Assembly: GCA_030062745.1 (NCBI GenBank)
Contig: CP099854.1
Coordinates: 10,566,014-10,630,013, forward strand
Direction of reading: 5' to 3'
Source of the DNA: Capitulum mitella
Taxonomy: Eukaryota > Arthropoda > Thecostraca > Pollicipedomorpha > Pollicipedidae
DNA: 64,000 bases
Under the pieces are notes generated by a model that saw only the letters and a list, made by a program, of their open reading frames with translations, ran no database searches and was not told the DNA's origin. A program made the translations under genes and the position numbers. Shown one piece after another: positions 36,542 through 53,100 of this stretch; position 1 is the stretch's first letter, and every line of letters starts with the position of its first letter.

Positions 36542-38365
36542 CTCCAATTTCCCACCTGTTCTCCTCAAACGAGTCTGAATATACCTGTGCGAGCGTCGCA
36601 TTAGATCTCCTCTGGTGGCTGTCCACTGGTGCTTCACTCCCTGGCGCACTGGTGCGTCAGGAGCACCGGCAATAGCGGTAACAGTGACGTCAACCGCGGC
36701 AGAAGCCACGGCAAAAGCCACGCCGTGAGAGGGCCCGAGCCACTCAGCGCCGCCCGCCGTTTCATGTGCCTGTTTCGCGCGACAGGTCGCTGGCGTTGTA
36801 TCGAACCGGATCCCCAGGAATCCGAGCGATCTAATAGCAGCGTGATCCGTCACAGCTGTCCAATGACGGCCAAGCGGTCTGAGCCTACACTTTAAATACT
36901 CTCCTCTCGGTGCCGACGAGTTTGCCTCCCAGCTGTTTGCCTTCTGCCCGGCTAGCGAGTCCCTGTCCTGATTGTCTGCAGCGTGAGCCACTGTCCCATC
37001 ATGTCATTCTCCTCCCGCAGACAGCCCTGTGTCTGCCGGCTGTCTCATACTCTGCCAGCTGCCTAACCCTCGATCTACTACCCGTCTCACCCTATGTCTG
37101 CCTGCTGTCTCGCCATCTCACTCTCTGCAGGTTGCATCATCCTGTGTGTCGGCCGTCTCACCCTCTGTAAACCACCATTCCCTCTGCTGTCTGCTCTGTC
37201 TGCCGGCGGTCCCTCTACCGTCTGCTCTGTCGTCTGCTCTGCTCTGCTCCGCGTTGCTCCGCTCTGTTTTGCCGGTGGAAGATCGACAAGGGACTCTGTC
37301 TGCTCTGTCGTCTGCTCTGCTCTGCTCTCTCTGACTCTGCTCTGCTCTGCTATGCCGTCCGCCTGCTCTGCTCTGCTCTGCCGGCGGGAGATCGACAGGG
37401 GACGCTGCCGGCAGTCGGCCGCTCGCCAGTCGTGGGAAGGCGAGCGCGGTCGTAAACGACTTTACGAGCGGCCTCCGACTCTGCCCGTGTCGCAGCCGCG
37501 ACGTGGGACGAGCGGGGGGGCGATGCCGGGGGGCGATGCCGGGAGGGGGGCAAAGTGGGCCAGGCGAGGATCGAACGGCAAGAGAGTCTGGTCGGTGGTG
37601 GCTTTGTGCGCGTTTTCCAGGGACGGGAAAGGTTTGTCGTTTGCTCAAAACGCAACAAATTTCACGTCAAAACATTTGAAACTGACGTGAGGCTGGACAC
37701 AAATCGACTCGATCCTTCTCTTTGCCGCTAGAGGATGTTTTACGAAAAAAAATCCGACGCAGTTCAGTGCAGGTCAGTGAATGCGCAGGGCATCTCGCGC
37801 GAATACCCCTTAACAAAGTTCGAAAGCACATTTCCCAAAGCTAACCGGCAAACCCACGCATTCAACATCTGAACATTTCCGCGCCCGCGAAACGACACAC
37901 ACACATCAGGATAACGGCGGAAAGGACACCGAAATCTCCAGTGGCCCGAACGTGGCCAAAAAGCACCCCCAGCGCTGCGGCGACCTTGCAGCACGCCGCC
38001 ATGGCTCAGCCCATCCCGGCTGCCGCTGACTGCACAGCAGCGGCCAAAAACTACCCGCACTCGCACCGACTTTTAGTATAAAGTGTATGTAATAAAATAA
38101 ATAAAAGTCAGGAGAGCCACTCGGTCCGCGCTCAGGCGTTACAGTCATCTTCCGAAGCTCAGCTGGCCTCAGGCCGGCACGCAGCGAGCACTGCCGGCCG
38201 CCCTGCGGGCGATCTTCTCGCCGGCCGACAGTCGTCACGTCACGTCAGCGGCGTGACGTGACTACCGCCGGACGTCACGTTACGCGGCCGTTTCTCGGGC
38301 GGGTCACGTGACCGGAGAAGACGATCGCCAGCCCGGTTTCTCCGCCGGGCGCGCTCTTCTTTGCG
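36542..38365. other. No gene recognised; CTGCTCTG-rich segment
   Basis: At 37190-37390 the plus strand is rich in CTGTCTGCTCTG and CTCTGCTCTGC words. The stretch 37420-37600 is GC-rich with G runs. Frames overlap on both strands. Confidence 0.45.
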
Positions 38366-38590
38366 CCGGCTCCGGCTCCGGCTCCGGCTCTGGCTCTAGC
38401 TCCGGCCTCGGCTCCGACTCTGGCTCCGGCTCCGGCTCTGGCTCCGGCTCCGGCTCCGGCTCTGGCTCTAGCTCCGGCTCCGGCTCCGGCTCCAGCTCCG
38501 GCTCTGGCTCCAGCTCCGGCTCCGACTCTGGCTCCGGCTCCGGCTCTGGCTCCGGCTCCGGCTCTGGCTCCGGCTCCGGCTTCGGCGCTG
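38366..38590. repeat. (GGCTCC)n hexanucleotide array
   Basis: About 37 hexamers, GGCTCC with GGCTCT, AGCTCC and ACTCTG variants. Being a multiple of three, it gives a Gly-Ser frame on the plus strand and a Pro-Glu frame on the minus strand. Neither has other support. Confidence 0.95.
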
Positions 38591-39320
38591 GCGGCGGCGG
38601 ACGAGGAATCTCGGTCGGTACCCCCCCCCCCTCCCACAGCTTCTTCCCCCCACCCCGCCTGGACTGGGACTGTCGCCGCACCACACCAATGACCGACCGC
38701 ACCTGGCCATAATGCCTCGGGCCATAAGACAGCAAACATTCTGAACTGCAAACCGGATCCGCTATCAAACCTGATCTTCCTTCGCAGGGGTCTCTGACTG
38801 TTTGTCGATACATTATTTAAAACAGCATGACATCCTCCTTAAAAACCTCAGTCCTGATTTGTGTGATGCACCAATGGAGGACTGGAATTAGCGAGGCTCA
38901 TGCTCCATACTTTCTTACAATGATTTAAATGTGCCAGGAGATATGGCCATAAAACAGCGTAAAAAAAGCAGGCCAAATTGCTTCAACACCATGCCCAATG
39001 CTTTGCACAGAAAGCGTTTCTATCTAAATCCGCAGGCGCTTTTCTTCCTCCCCAATGCTTCTACCGCTATCCAGTGGACTTTGTAGGAGCTGCCTCGGTA
39101 GTACGGGCTTCGGGGGAAATTTCAGACCAGACGTCGACGGGAAGGCAGCAGAGTGTCCGGTGACTGAGGTCACCCAGAGTGGTGACTAGGGTCCAGAGTG
39201 GTGCCAAGGGTCCACTCTAGTGACCGGTGACCGGTGACGCATGGTCTGGTGCTTTCGGTCACGGAAGGCCTTCAGCCCTCTCGAGACGCTGCCGCTGCTG
39301 TGTCGCTCCTGTCCTTCCCG

Positions 39321-39560
39321 CGTCCTCTGGTTCCTCCCTGGACCACAGCCCCCAATCTGACTGCGTCCTCTGGTCGCCCCCTGGACCAGAGCCCCTGTCC
39401 TTATCGCGTCTTCTGGTCCTGTCCAGGGCCAGTGCCCCGGCCCTGACCGTGCCCTCTGGCCCCTTCCTGGCTCAGAGCCCCTGTCCTTATTGTGTCCTCT
39501 GGTTCTTCTCTGGACCACCGCCCCTGTCCTGACCGTGTCCTCTGGTCCAGAGCGGACCAC
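39321..39560. repeat. 43-bp minisatellite, six copies, exact period
   Basis: The word CGTCCTCTGG or its variant recurs at 39321, 39364, 39407, 39450, 39493 and 39536, always 43 bases apart. The unit also contains CTGGACCA and GCCCCTGTCC. A period that is not a multiple of three argues against coding. Confidence 0.92.
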
Positions 39561-40573
39561 AGGTGACGGCCGTCCAGTTCTGGCCCCCGGACCACCAACA
39601 GTGCGGCCCCTCCACCCCGGGGGACCGCCAGCGGACCACAGTACGGCCGTCTCAGCTGGCCTGTAACGCCGTGCGCGGACCGCCAGACCACTTCCAGCGC
39701 CGTAACCGTCGCGGAACCGTCCCGCGCGGCGCCGGCGGGAGCCGCCGACACGGAAGGCGGCGCCGGCTCCGAGCTTAAAAAGACGCCGGACGCCGGGCTC
39801 CGGTTTTTGCAGCTCCGGCGGCGTGTGGTGACGTTTCGCTCACTTATCACGTGCGGTGGCGGTGTAGCCATGCATAATGCACGACCGGGGACGAACAAAG
39901 GATCACATCCGGGGACGGAACGGGGGGCTGCAGGCCGAGCAGCCAAACGTCACAAACCTCTCACGACGAGCGGGATCGAGCTGCGCCAGTCACTGGCGGC
40001 GTCGCTTTTTTGGAGAGAGTAACATCGAGGTGACGGTCGGGTGGCGAGCTACAGAAGGAATGCAGCCACCACATGGGTTTACACGCATCGCTTGTCGGGA
40101 TAGCTGCTCTTCTGCCGGAAAACCCAGAGTTTTTTTATCATTCAGCAACAGGTCTAAGGTGTTGCATGGAAAGAATTGCCCAAAAATATTCCAGGCTACC
40201 AGCACCCGAGCTCAAACTTTTCTTCACTTTCCCCCTGTCTGATTTCTCATCGGGCGCTTGACCACGGCCAAACGTGGCAAGCCCTCCCGGTCTGACCATG
40301 TCTGACCGTTTCTGACCGTTTCTGACTGAGGCGCCGCGCCGATACGCTGGCGAGACGCACCGCAAACCGAGCGAGGAAACCCGACGTAGCGGGGGGGGGG
40401 GACGGACCGGGGACGGGCGGCAGGGGGGAGGCAGGGACCAGAGGGTGCCGACGCTGCCGCGTTCGGCGCCGCCGCCGCGCAAAAACGCGACCGTCTGCCG
40501 CCCGTCTGCCCGGGTTTTTGGTGCGCACTGGGCCGCTCAGCTGGTCACAGGCCAACGGCCCACGGCCCACGGC

Positions 40574-46119
<5,546 letters not shown>

Positions 46120-46162
46120 AGTTTTAATCCGGTACCACCCCAGCCAGTACCGGATTAAAACT
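46120..46162. repeat. Perfect 16-bp hairpin
   Basis: The arms AGTTTTAATCCGGTAC and GTACCGGATTAAAACT flank the 11-base loop CACCCCAGCCA. Confidence 0.95.
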
Positions 46163-46286
46163 AAGATAGGCAGGTTGCAGGGCCTGGGAAAAAATTGTTA
46201 ACATTACGTTCTGATGGTAAGTGCCTGTTGGATGTACAGGTGGGATGTATTTATAGGATGCACAAATGCACTGTACTTGTGAAGAA

Positions 46287-46288
<2 letters not shown>

Positions 46289-46374
<86 letters not shown>
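46289..46374. repeat. (AT)43 microsatellite
   Basis: Uninterrupted AT dinucleotides, which produce a false YIYI peptide in one frame. Confidence 0.98.
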
Positions 46375-46376
<2 letters not shown>

Positions 46377-46948
46377 CAGAGTTTAAAGCGACTCAGCGTA
46401 CTTTGTTGTCGGTTTTATTTTTCGGTATTGATTCTAAATTCCACTTCTAGCTTAACATGTTCGGTCTCCACACAGGGTATGACAAGTATGACAAATGAAA
46501 TACGCAACAGGAGCGGTTCTGGGATCTTGGAAATGGATAAACAGCTCAAAAAACTCCTCCGGGGCTTCCCCTTCATCGGAGTCGTTTCGTCTTTTCAACA
46601 CCGCGAGTGAGGTGCCGCTGCCGCCATTCGGAATGATTTATTCGTGCTTTTCTTCATGGCACCTTTTGAGTGATTTCAGTACATATTCGTGACATAAAAT
46701 TGACATTTTTTATTGGACTTATCCGTACCCATGAAGTGATGCGCCATGAAAAGCCATTAGCCATATGGTCTTATAAAAATGGCCCTATAAAAACTAGAGC
46801 CGGATAGTTTATCTGGCACTTCCTCGAAGGCTAAAACTCTGGTTATACTGTAACCCTTCAACATACTTGTACATGCTTCCATTCCAGGGTATGGTTTGCC
46901 TGCGCATTGTAAGATTTGGCTAAACTAACTACCGCATGCTCGATTTAA

Positions 46949-48160
46949 CCCTATTCCCGGCAGGGGGAGGGGCTGAATCCTCCCCCCTCGGGTTTTTTGC
47001 TTGCCAATTTCAGGCTTTTTAACGCAGCTTCACGGAACTTGGTCACTTTTCCTAGCTATTCTTTCGACGCGCCGTGACAAAATTTCAAACTCTACTTTGC
47101 TCAGGAGCGGAGCCAGGCAACGTTTTTGGGAGGCACCTCAGGCAATTTTTGGCCTTGTTGAAGGTAAAAGGAAAATGTCTGCCAAAAACAGAGTTTTTAA
47201 GATAGAACTTAAAACTTTATATGGATGTATAGCTAAATAGTTGGGCAATGTGCAGATGTAATTCTGTTTATCTGAGGTCACTTTACAACGTCAGGTCAAG
47301 GTCAAAAGTTAAAATTTGGTTTTATTGCAATAATTTTGCCGCCGTTTTTTCAAATGCCAAACCCGGAATATACATGACCTAGAAGGATGCCCTCTACTTG
47401 TGTACCAAGTTTCAGCTTGATACCAGGTCAGATCACGGAGCTATGGTTTAAAATGTCAATGCGCGTACCCTATATCGCAATAGCCATAAAATAGAATTTT
47501 TGAAATAAAGCCAATTCAAATGATTGAAAACGTTTGCAGAAAATATTAAATGCACACCAGATCATTCCAAGTAACCCCAAGGTCACTGGATGTCATTTAA
47601 GGTGAAAGGTCACAAGTTGATCTGAAGAACGTGTGACCATGACAGTTCCCCATTTTTCATGTCCCTGACACCGCCTATGCTAACATTATACGAGCATTGC
47701 AATGCGATTTTTACCTCTTTAGCATAGTATGACTAGTAGAAGCTAAAAAATTGTTTTTGCCTTTTTTGTTCATTCAGTGGTTAAAAAACCATTCCTCCTA
47801 TTTTTGAAACCCTGTGAACGCCCATGAATTTTCTCAAAATTTCAGATTTGTGCACCCGCGGTAAAAGCCCTATTCATAATCTCTCGATTCATGCCAGTTT
47901 CATCGAAATCGGTCCATAAACAACGGAGTTATAAGAAGCCCAAAAGTATCCCCATTTTGACATTTTTGCCCCCCTGTATCCACACATTTCAAAATTTTGG
48001 AAATTTCTTTTAATAAAAATGTAGTTTACGTCACGGCAAATCGATCGCCGTTTGTTGCGATGAAATCGGACGAGTAGTTCTCGAGATCTCGGGGGGGGGG
48101 ACCGAATCCGCCCTCCCCGCCGGGAATCGACCGGGGACGTCTAGCCCTCCGGGAATAGGG
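46949..48160 (+). mobile_element. piggyBac-like non-autonomous element (1.2 kb)
   Basis: The ends are perfect 12-bp inverted repeats: CCCTATTCCCGG at 46949 and CCGGGAATAGGG ending at 48160. Both are flanked by TTAA (46945-46948 and 48161-48164). A TTAA duplication with CCCT-type ends is the hallmark of the piggyBac superfamily. Inside the left terminus comes CAGGGGGAGGGGCTGAATCC. At the right end the counterpart is displaced about 30 bases inwards by a duplicated CCCGG-containing segment. The left 230 bases resemble the ends of the 51.2 and 55.6 kb elements, including TTCACGGAACTTGGTCAC and CGTTTTTGGGAGGCA. No transposase frame exists; the interior has AGTTTCATCGAAATCGGTC-type phrases. Confidence 0.8.
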
Positions 48161-48164
48161 TTAA

Positions 48165-50007
48165 CTTATTTACGCTTCGTAACTTTGAGTCGCGCCTGCA
48201 TTTTCAGTAAGCCACTAAAACCCCCTGCAGTCCTTTGATTTACTGAACCTCCTAGCATTTCTGAGGCAAATTCATTCGTTTACCTCCGTCATTTTTTGTT
48301 AGATTAGCACCATTTGACTCCTTTCGCTGCGACCCGTTCTATATCCTTTTCATTAATGCAAATCTATTTGAACTAAGAGCACTCCTTTTTGTTTTAAACG
48401 AGAAATATTTCATTGTTCACGTCATCAGCACTAAAATGAAATCGGTTCTGAATAACCAGATATCTTCACAACCCAATATATGTCAAGAATTTGTACCACC
48501 GTTGTTTCACTAACACTGTTTCTATGGTGAAAAGTGTTGTTTATTGAACATTGTTTACACTGCCTACCCTTGAAAGCCGTTTCTGGTGACCTAATACGAG
48601 TACATTTGATGCAAACGAGCAAAGATCAATAAAAAGCCAAAATACTGGAATGAACATTGGCTGATTGCGCCGGTTTCACTTACAGCCATACTGTGTTTGG
48701 AATACAGACCGTTCTCAAACTCTCATGTTCTCGCTGCACTTAAAAACATGCGCTACGCCACAAAGATCGCCAGGGACCACATCCTGCTCCTGACACAGCA
48801 CAGCACAGCTTCATTTAGCCATCGTAGTAAATGGATTCATGCCAGGGATTCCAAAGGAAAACAGATATTGGAAATATGACTTGCTCGCCGAGTTTCATTA
48901 CGAAGGACCGGAGAAGGGAAACACCCCGCGCTTTAGTCTGGCACGTGCGACAGCAGGATCCGGCTGAGTGCGATACCGTCGCGCTGTCGCCGGAAACAGC
49001 CGGTGGCAGGATCCGGGAGAGCCTCGAGCTCTCCGGCCACTTGACGCCGTCCGTCGCCGGCGCCACGTCGAGCCCGATGAGCGGGGGACGTCCCGGATCG
49101 ACGGCCAGCGGCGGGCCCAGGCCGTCGTCTAGGGGAGGAGGGGGGGGGGGACGCATCCCGGGCACTCGGTCAGTGGCCGCGCGCAAGACTTAAAACGTAT
49201 GAAAGCCGTGACTGCTTTCTCAACATCGTTGAGAGCACGTGACCTGGCTGTTCCGAAACTTCGCACGCCTATGTCCTCGCCCGCACTTGTTCACATTAGT
49301 CACATGCGTCTCCCCGGTCTCCCCCCCCCCTCCGATGGGTGTAAGGGGAGCGACGAAGGGACGGGGATGGGGTGCCGAATATGACGCCAGCCAAAAGCTA
49401 TTGATTTACGAGACATCCCTCCCTCGGACCAAGCCCCATGGCAGAAAAAGACCCTTGGATCTAAATGCATTAGATTAGCACATTGCTGTGAGCGAGGAGA
49501 TAGGGAATCAACACGTAAGAAATAGAACGTGTGTTTGCATCCGCTCTACGTTGGTCTGCACATCATCTGGCTAAAGGTAAGTTTCTGCCCGACGAAATCG
49601 CGAACAATCCTTTGTATAATTGCCACCAATGTAAAGAATGTATCATACTGTTTTTAACCTTACTTTCCACTACTTGAATTGTCTAAAAAATAACAACAAA
49701 ATCGTAACGATAACGTACCACTCAGTAATACCGTGCTGCAGTCGACTGGCGGAGAACAACATTATTCCGCGGCGGAAAATGTAGTGCGCCAAGGTTAAGG
49801 TTATTGACATCAAGGATGTGTATACCCGGAATGCATCTTCAAGCGATTAATGACGTCATATATATGAAAATTCTATTTTGTTGCCACAAACTGAACTTGG
49901 AGGGACTGCTGAATTATTACGCCATTATATTATTGTATTAGATAATTGTTGGGATATCTGATGTCAGTATTATTACATTATGACATTTAATACTCGTTAG
50001 ATTACAT
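48165..50007. other. AT-rich DNA with a short GC-rich island; no gene recognised
   Basis: At 49073-49128 a GC-rich segment contains CGGATCGACGGCCAGCGGCG, which recurs at 52351 inside the element at 51.2 kb. A G run lies near 49140. Frames across 48815-49190 on both strands have no recognised domain. Confidence 0.4.
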
Positions 50008-50132
50008 TAGGTTGTTAGGTTGGGTTGTGCTGGGCTAGGTTAGATAAGGTTAGGTTAGGTTAGGTTAGGTTAGGATAAGTTAGGTTAGGTTAGGTTAGGT
50101 TAGGTTACTATGCTAGGTTAGGGTAAATTTTT
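50008..50132 (+). repeat. Interstitial TTAGG repeat (arthropod telomere motif)
   Basis: About 12 clean TTAGG units in two blocks (50048-50076 and 50079-50106) with degenerate units on both sides. (TTAGG)n is the ancestral arthropod telomeric repeat. The array is internal here and flanked by ordinary sequence, so it is interstitial rather than a chromosome end. Confidence 0.9.
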
Positions 50133-50400
50133 ATTTATTGTTTTATTTATTTCACTTTCACAACTGTTTTATTTATTTCACTTCCTAATATTTTTCAGTT
50201 TTGTTCCGTGATGCCTTTTGAGATATTTTCTTTCACTGCTTTTTGTTTTTATTTTGTATTTTTTAAATTGCAAGTTCACTTTTCCATCCTTGTAATATTT
50301 TTACTTTTTATTATTATTGTTGTTTGTTATTATTATAACTACTATTTTATTATTAGTATTATTATTACTATTATTATTATTATTGTTATTATACAACGAC
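50133..50400. repeat. T-rich and ATT-rich low-complexity stretch
   Basis: Two copies of GTTTTATTTATTTCACTT lie about 28 bases apart, followed by TTATTATTATT-type sequence to 50395. Confidence 0.8.
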
Positions 50401-52283
50401 TAACTTTTTCATTTTAAAGATAATTTATATCGCATTAGTTATTTCCCCAACCTTTTTTATTACTCTTGATTGGACCTTGAGTCCGATTGACTACCAATCA
50501 ACGCCGAGATCTCACGTAAACAAACTATTTAACGCAGAAACGTCAAAAATTCCTACGCGAGCGTCTGGCGGTTAGCATACCAGTGACGACGCAATCTGTT
50601 TCCGGGGAAATAATGTGTGTTTCAGGTTTTTCCGGCTGAAATCGTAAGTAGTACTTATCAGTATTGCATTTGAAGCGCCATGCAACCACTACTACGATTA
50701 TCTTCCCTCGAAGTAAGCGCTCGGTCAAAATCTTACTGTTGACCCATCATCCTTTTTAACAGGACCAGCGTTCTAACATATTTAGTCTGCAGAAGCACCG
50801 ACTGTACGCCAAACCCCCTTGTTTTTGTTCATTAAACTCGCCCAGTTTCATGTCTGCTAAAAAGTGAAGACAACTTATTTCCCAGTGATCGATTATACAA
50901 TTGTTTGCAAACTCTCACACAGAGGACTTTCGCATCTGACAACTGCTGAAGAACCCAGGGTCTGGGGTTGCAGACATCATCAGTTTATATTAACAATATC
51001 CCAACGTTATTGATATGAGTACGGCTGTTTTCAGTCATTAACCGGGCTAAAATCCCTTGGATTCCATTAGTTCTTGACGACATCCGGCTTCTTCTTTTGA
51101 TCACCGGACAACTGCTAAGATGCGGAGACGCTCACGCTGGGAGTCGGAGCTCGTCACGTTCTTTGATGAGGGAGGCCGTGATCAGGGAGAAACATCTTCA
51201 CGGCATGAAGATGTTCCAGTGTAACCCTATTATGTGCTCCTACCCGGTACGTACGATTCCGTGCTGAGGGGGAGGGCAGATTCTGCCCCCGCGATCTCCA
51301 AAAGTATTGGTTCGATTTTCTAGCGGAAAACGGCGTTCGATAACCTGTAGCGAGGTCTGCATTTCTCGACAATAAATGTTGAAAGTTCCGAAAAGAGTAA
51401 TGGGGGAAATCAAAATGAGAGTATTAATTACGACTTACTTACACGAGCTTTCTGACCACATTTTATGACTGATTTTGATCTACGTCAAGCCATTCTACCG
51501 ACAATTGAAAGGCTTATGACATATTTTAAGAAGAAGCTGATTTTCAAAATTCATAGACGTATTCAGGGCGCATACAAAGCGTATAAAATACGTATATGTA
51601 TTTTGAGCCTGGCGAGCTTATTTGTTCGCGAAAACATTTTCATACCTGTCACATGCCATATTATATACATATGACAAATGCCCATGGGCGGGTGCAGTTA
51701 CTAGAAAAGGTGAAGTAATTTTCTTCATGATGAACTACTGGTAGTTGGCTATCATATTCATTCATATTGGAAATATTACTCTGTATTGTGCTTAAAGTCC
51801 GCATTTTGAGATCATAAGCGCATCACATTTTTAAATCACAGAATCATACGCGTAACTAGAGAACATAAATTGGTATTTTTTGAAAATGTGGGTTTCTGTG
51901 CAATATATTCTGGATCTGGTGGGGTGATGTGTATCAAAAATATATTCCGCTATGTGTTACGTGCCATATTATAAGCATATTGCAAATAGCCATAGACGGA
52001 TCCAAGTACCAGAAAAAGAGAAGTCAATAACCGCATGGCGATAGCTGTGTATTTCTCCGTAAATCGAGTCATCACTTTTCAGGAATAAAAAAGGAGTAAA
52101 ATGTCCCTTTTACATTACCCTGGGGCAGCCTCTGATATTTGTTTTCACAGAAACATAACAATTGGTCGAATCTATGTGGAACTAACAAAATCAGTCTCAC
52201 AGATCCAGATCTATGCTATGCCCACTGAACACGTTATTGGACGAAATATGCATCCGAAAATCGATGTCTGGAGGCACCCGTGG

Positions 52284-52285
<2 letters not shown>

Positions 52286-52324
<39 letters not shown>
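52286..52324. repeat. (TA)n microsatellite inside the 51.2 kb element
   Basis: About 19 TA dinucleotides. Confidence 0.97.
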
Positions 52325-52327
<3 letters not shown>

Positions 52328-52477
52328 GACACCGGCGAGCGGGAACGTCTCGGATCGACGGCCAGCGGCGGGTCTAGGTGCTTTGAATAACTGTTTGTTA
52401 TGGAACAGATACAGGATACTATTTGTAATGGAGAAAATAGTATCAAGTCTAGGAGCGCATCCAGGATTTCAAAGGTA

Positions 52478-52612
52478 GTAAAATTATCTGGTTTGGTTTG
52501 GTTTTGTTTGCTTTTGATTTGGTTATCTGTGTGGTTATGTTCTGATTTCGTTTGTGTATGTTGATGGTTATGTTTTGTTTTTTATTTGATTTTTGGTTTT
52601 GATATTCAACTA
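52478..52612 (+). repeat. T/G-rich direct repeat, copy 1 (inside the 51.2 kb element)
   Basis: Begins GTAAAATTATCTG and continues GATTTGGTTATCTGTGTGG and TTTTTTATTTGATTTT to GATATT. The same series of words occurs at 53209-53335, just past the right end of the element. Confidence 0.75.
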
Positions 52613-53100
52613 TATATATAAAGATGAATATCACGCCTGAATTAGGATAAAAAGGTCCATATCAGGCGTTTACATTTTTATTCATACAGTGAATCGTAAA
52701 TTCTTAGGAATTAACAAATACGAATACCCATTTACAAGTACCTGGATCCGCCACTGAGCAACATTGCTCTAAGAAATACTTCAAAGTGTACAGGTTACAA
52801 ATACTTAGGTCGTTCGAACTGTCAGTGGCTTTACAAAGAACATCAAAATAGTACGTGACCACGTGGAAGTGCGACCACGCGATCTCCAGAATGCGCGATA
52901 TTCCTCAGATATGCCTCTAAAAACGTGACCTAGAATCGCCTGCAGAGGAGGTAAACTTTTGGCATTCTGCAACATGGGACTGGGCCAGCATATTAAGGAA
53001 ACGTCACGAAGTTCCGTGAAGCGGCTCCCAAAAGCCGGAGAATGGCGAATGAAAAACTGCAAGGGGAAGGTCAAATCTCCCCCAGCACGGAATGGGGCTA

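Larger units (their letters stand above)
51225..53100 (+). mobile_element. piggyBac-like composite element, plus orientation (~1.9 kb)
   Basis: The left end CCCTATTATGTGCTCCTACC follows GTAA at 51221, a likely decayed TTAA, and continues ATTCCGTGCTGAGGGGGAGG. The right end, read in reverse, is GCCCCATTCCGTGCTGGGGG. The interior matches the 55.6 kb element in order: AAAATGAGAGTATTAAT, ATTTTGAGCCTGGCGAGCTT, and two copies of a ~308-bp module ending in CATATTGCAAATAG...GGATCCA (near 51653 and 51960). At the other end come ACGTGGAAGTGCGACCACG and TTCCGTGAAGCGGCTCCC. A TA microsatellite (52286-52324) and a GC-rich patch lie inside. No transposase is visible. Confidence 0.65.

Noticed and set aside
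38304..38813. Gly-Ser and Pro-Glu repeat proteins
   Set aside because: Both come from the same (GGCTCC)n hexamer array read on opposite strands.
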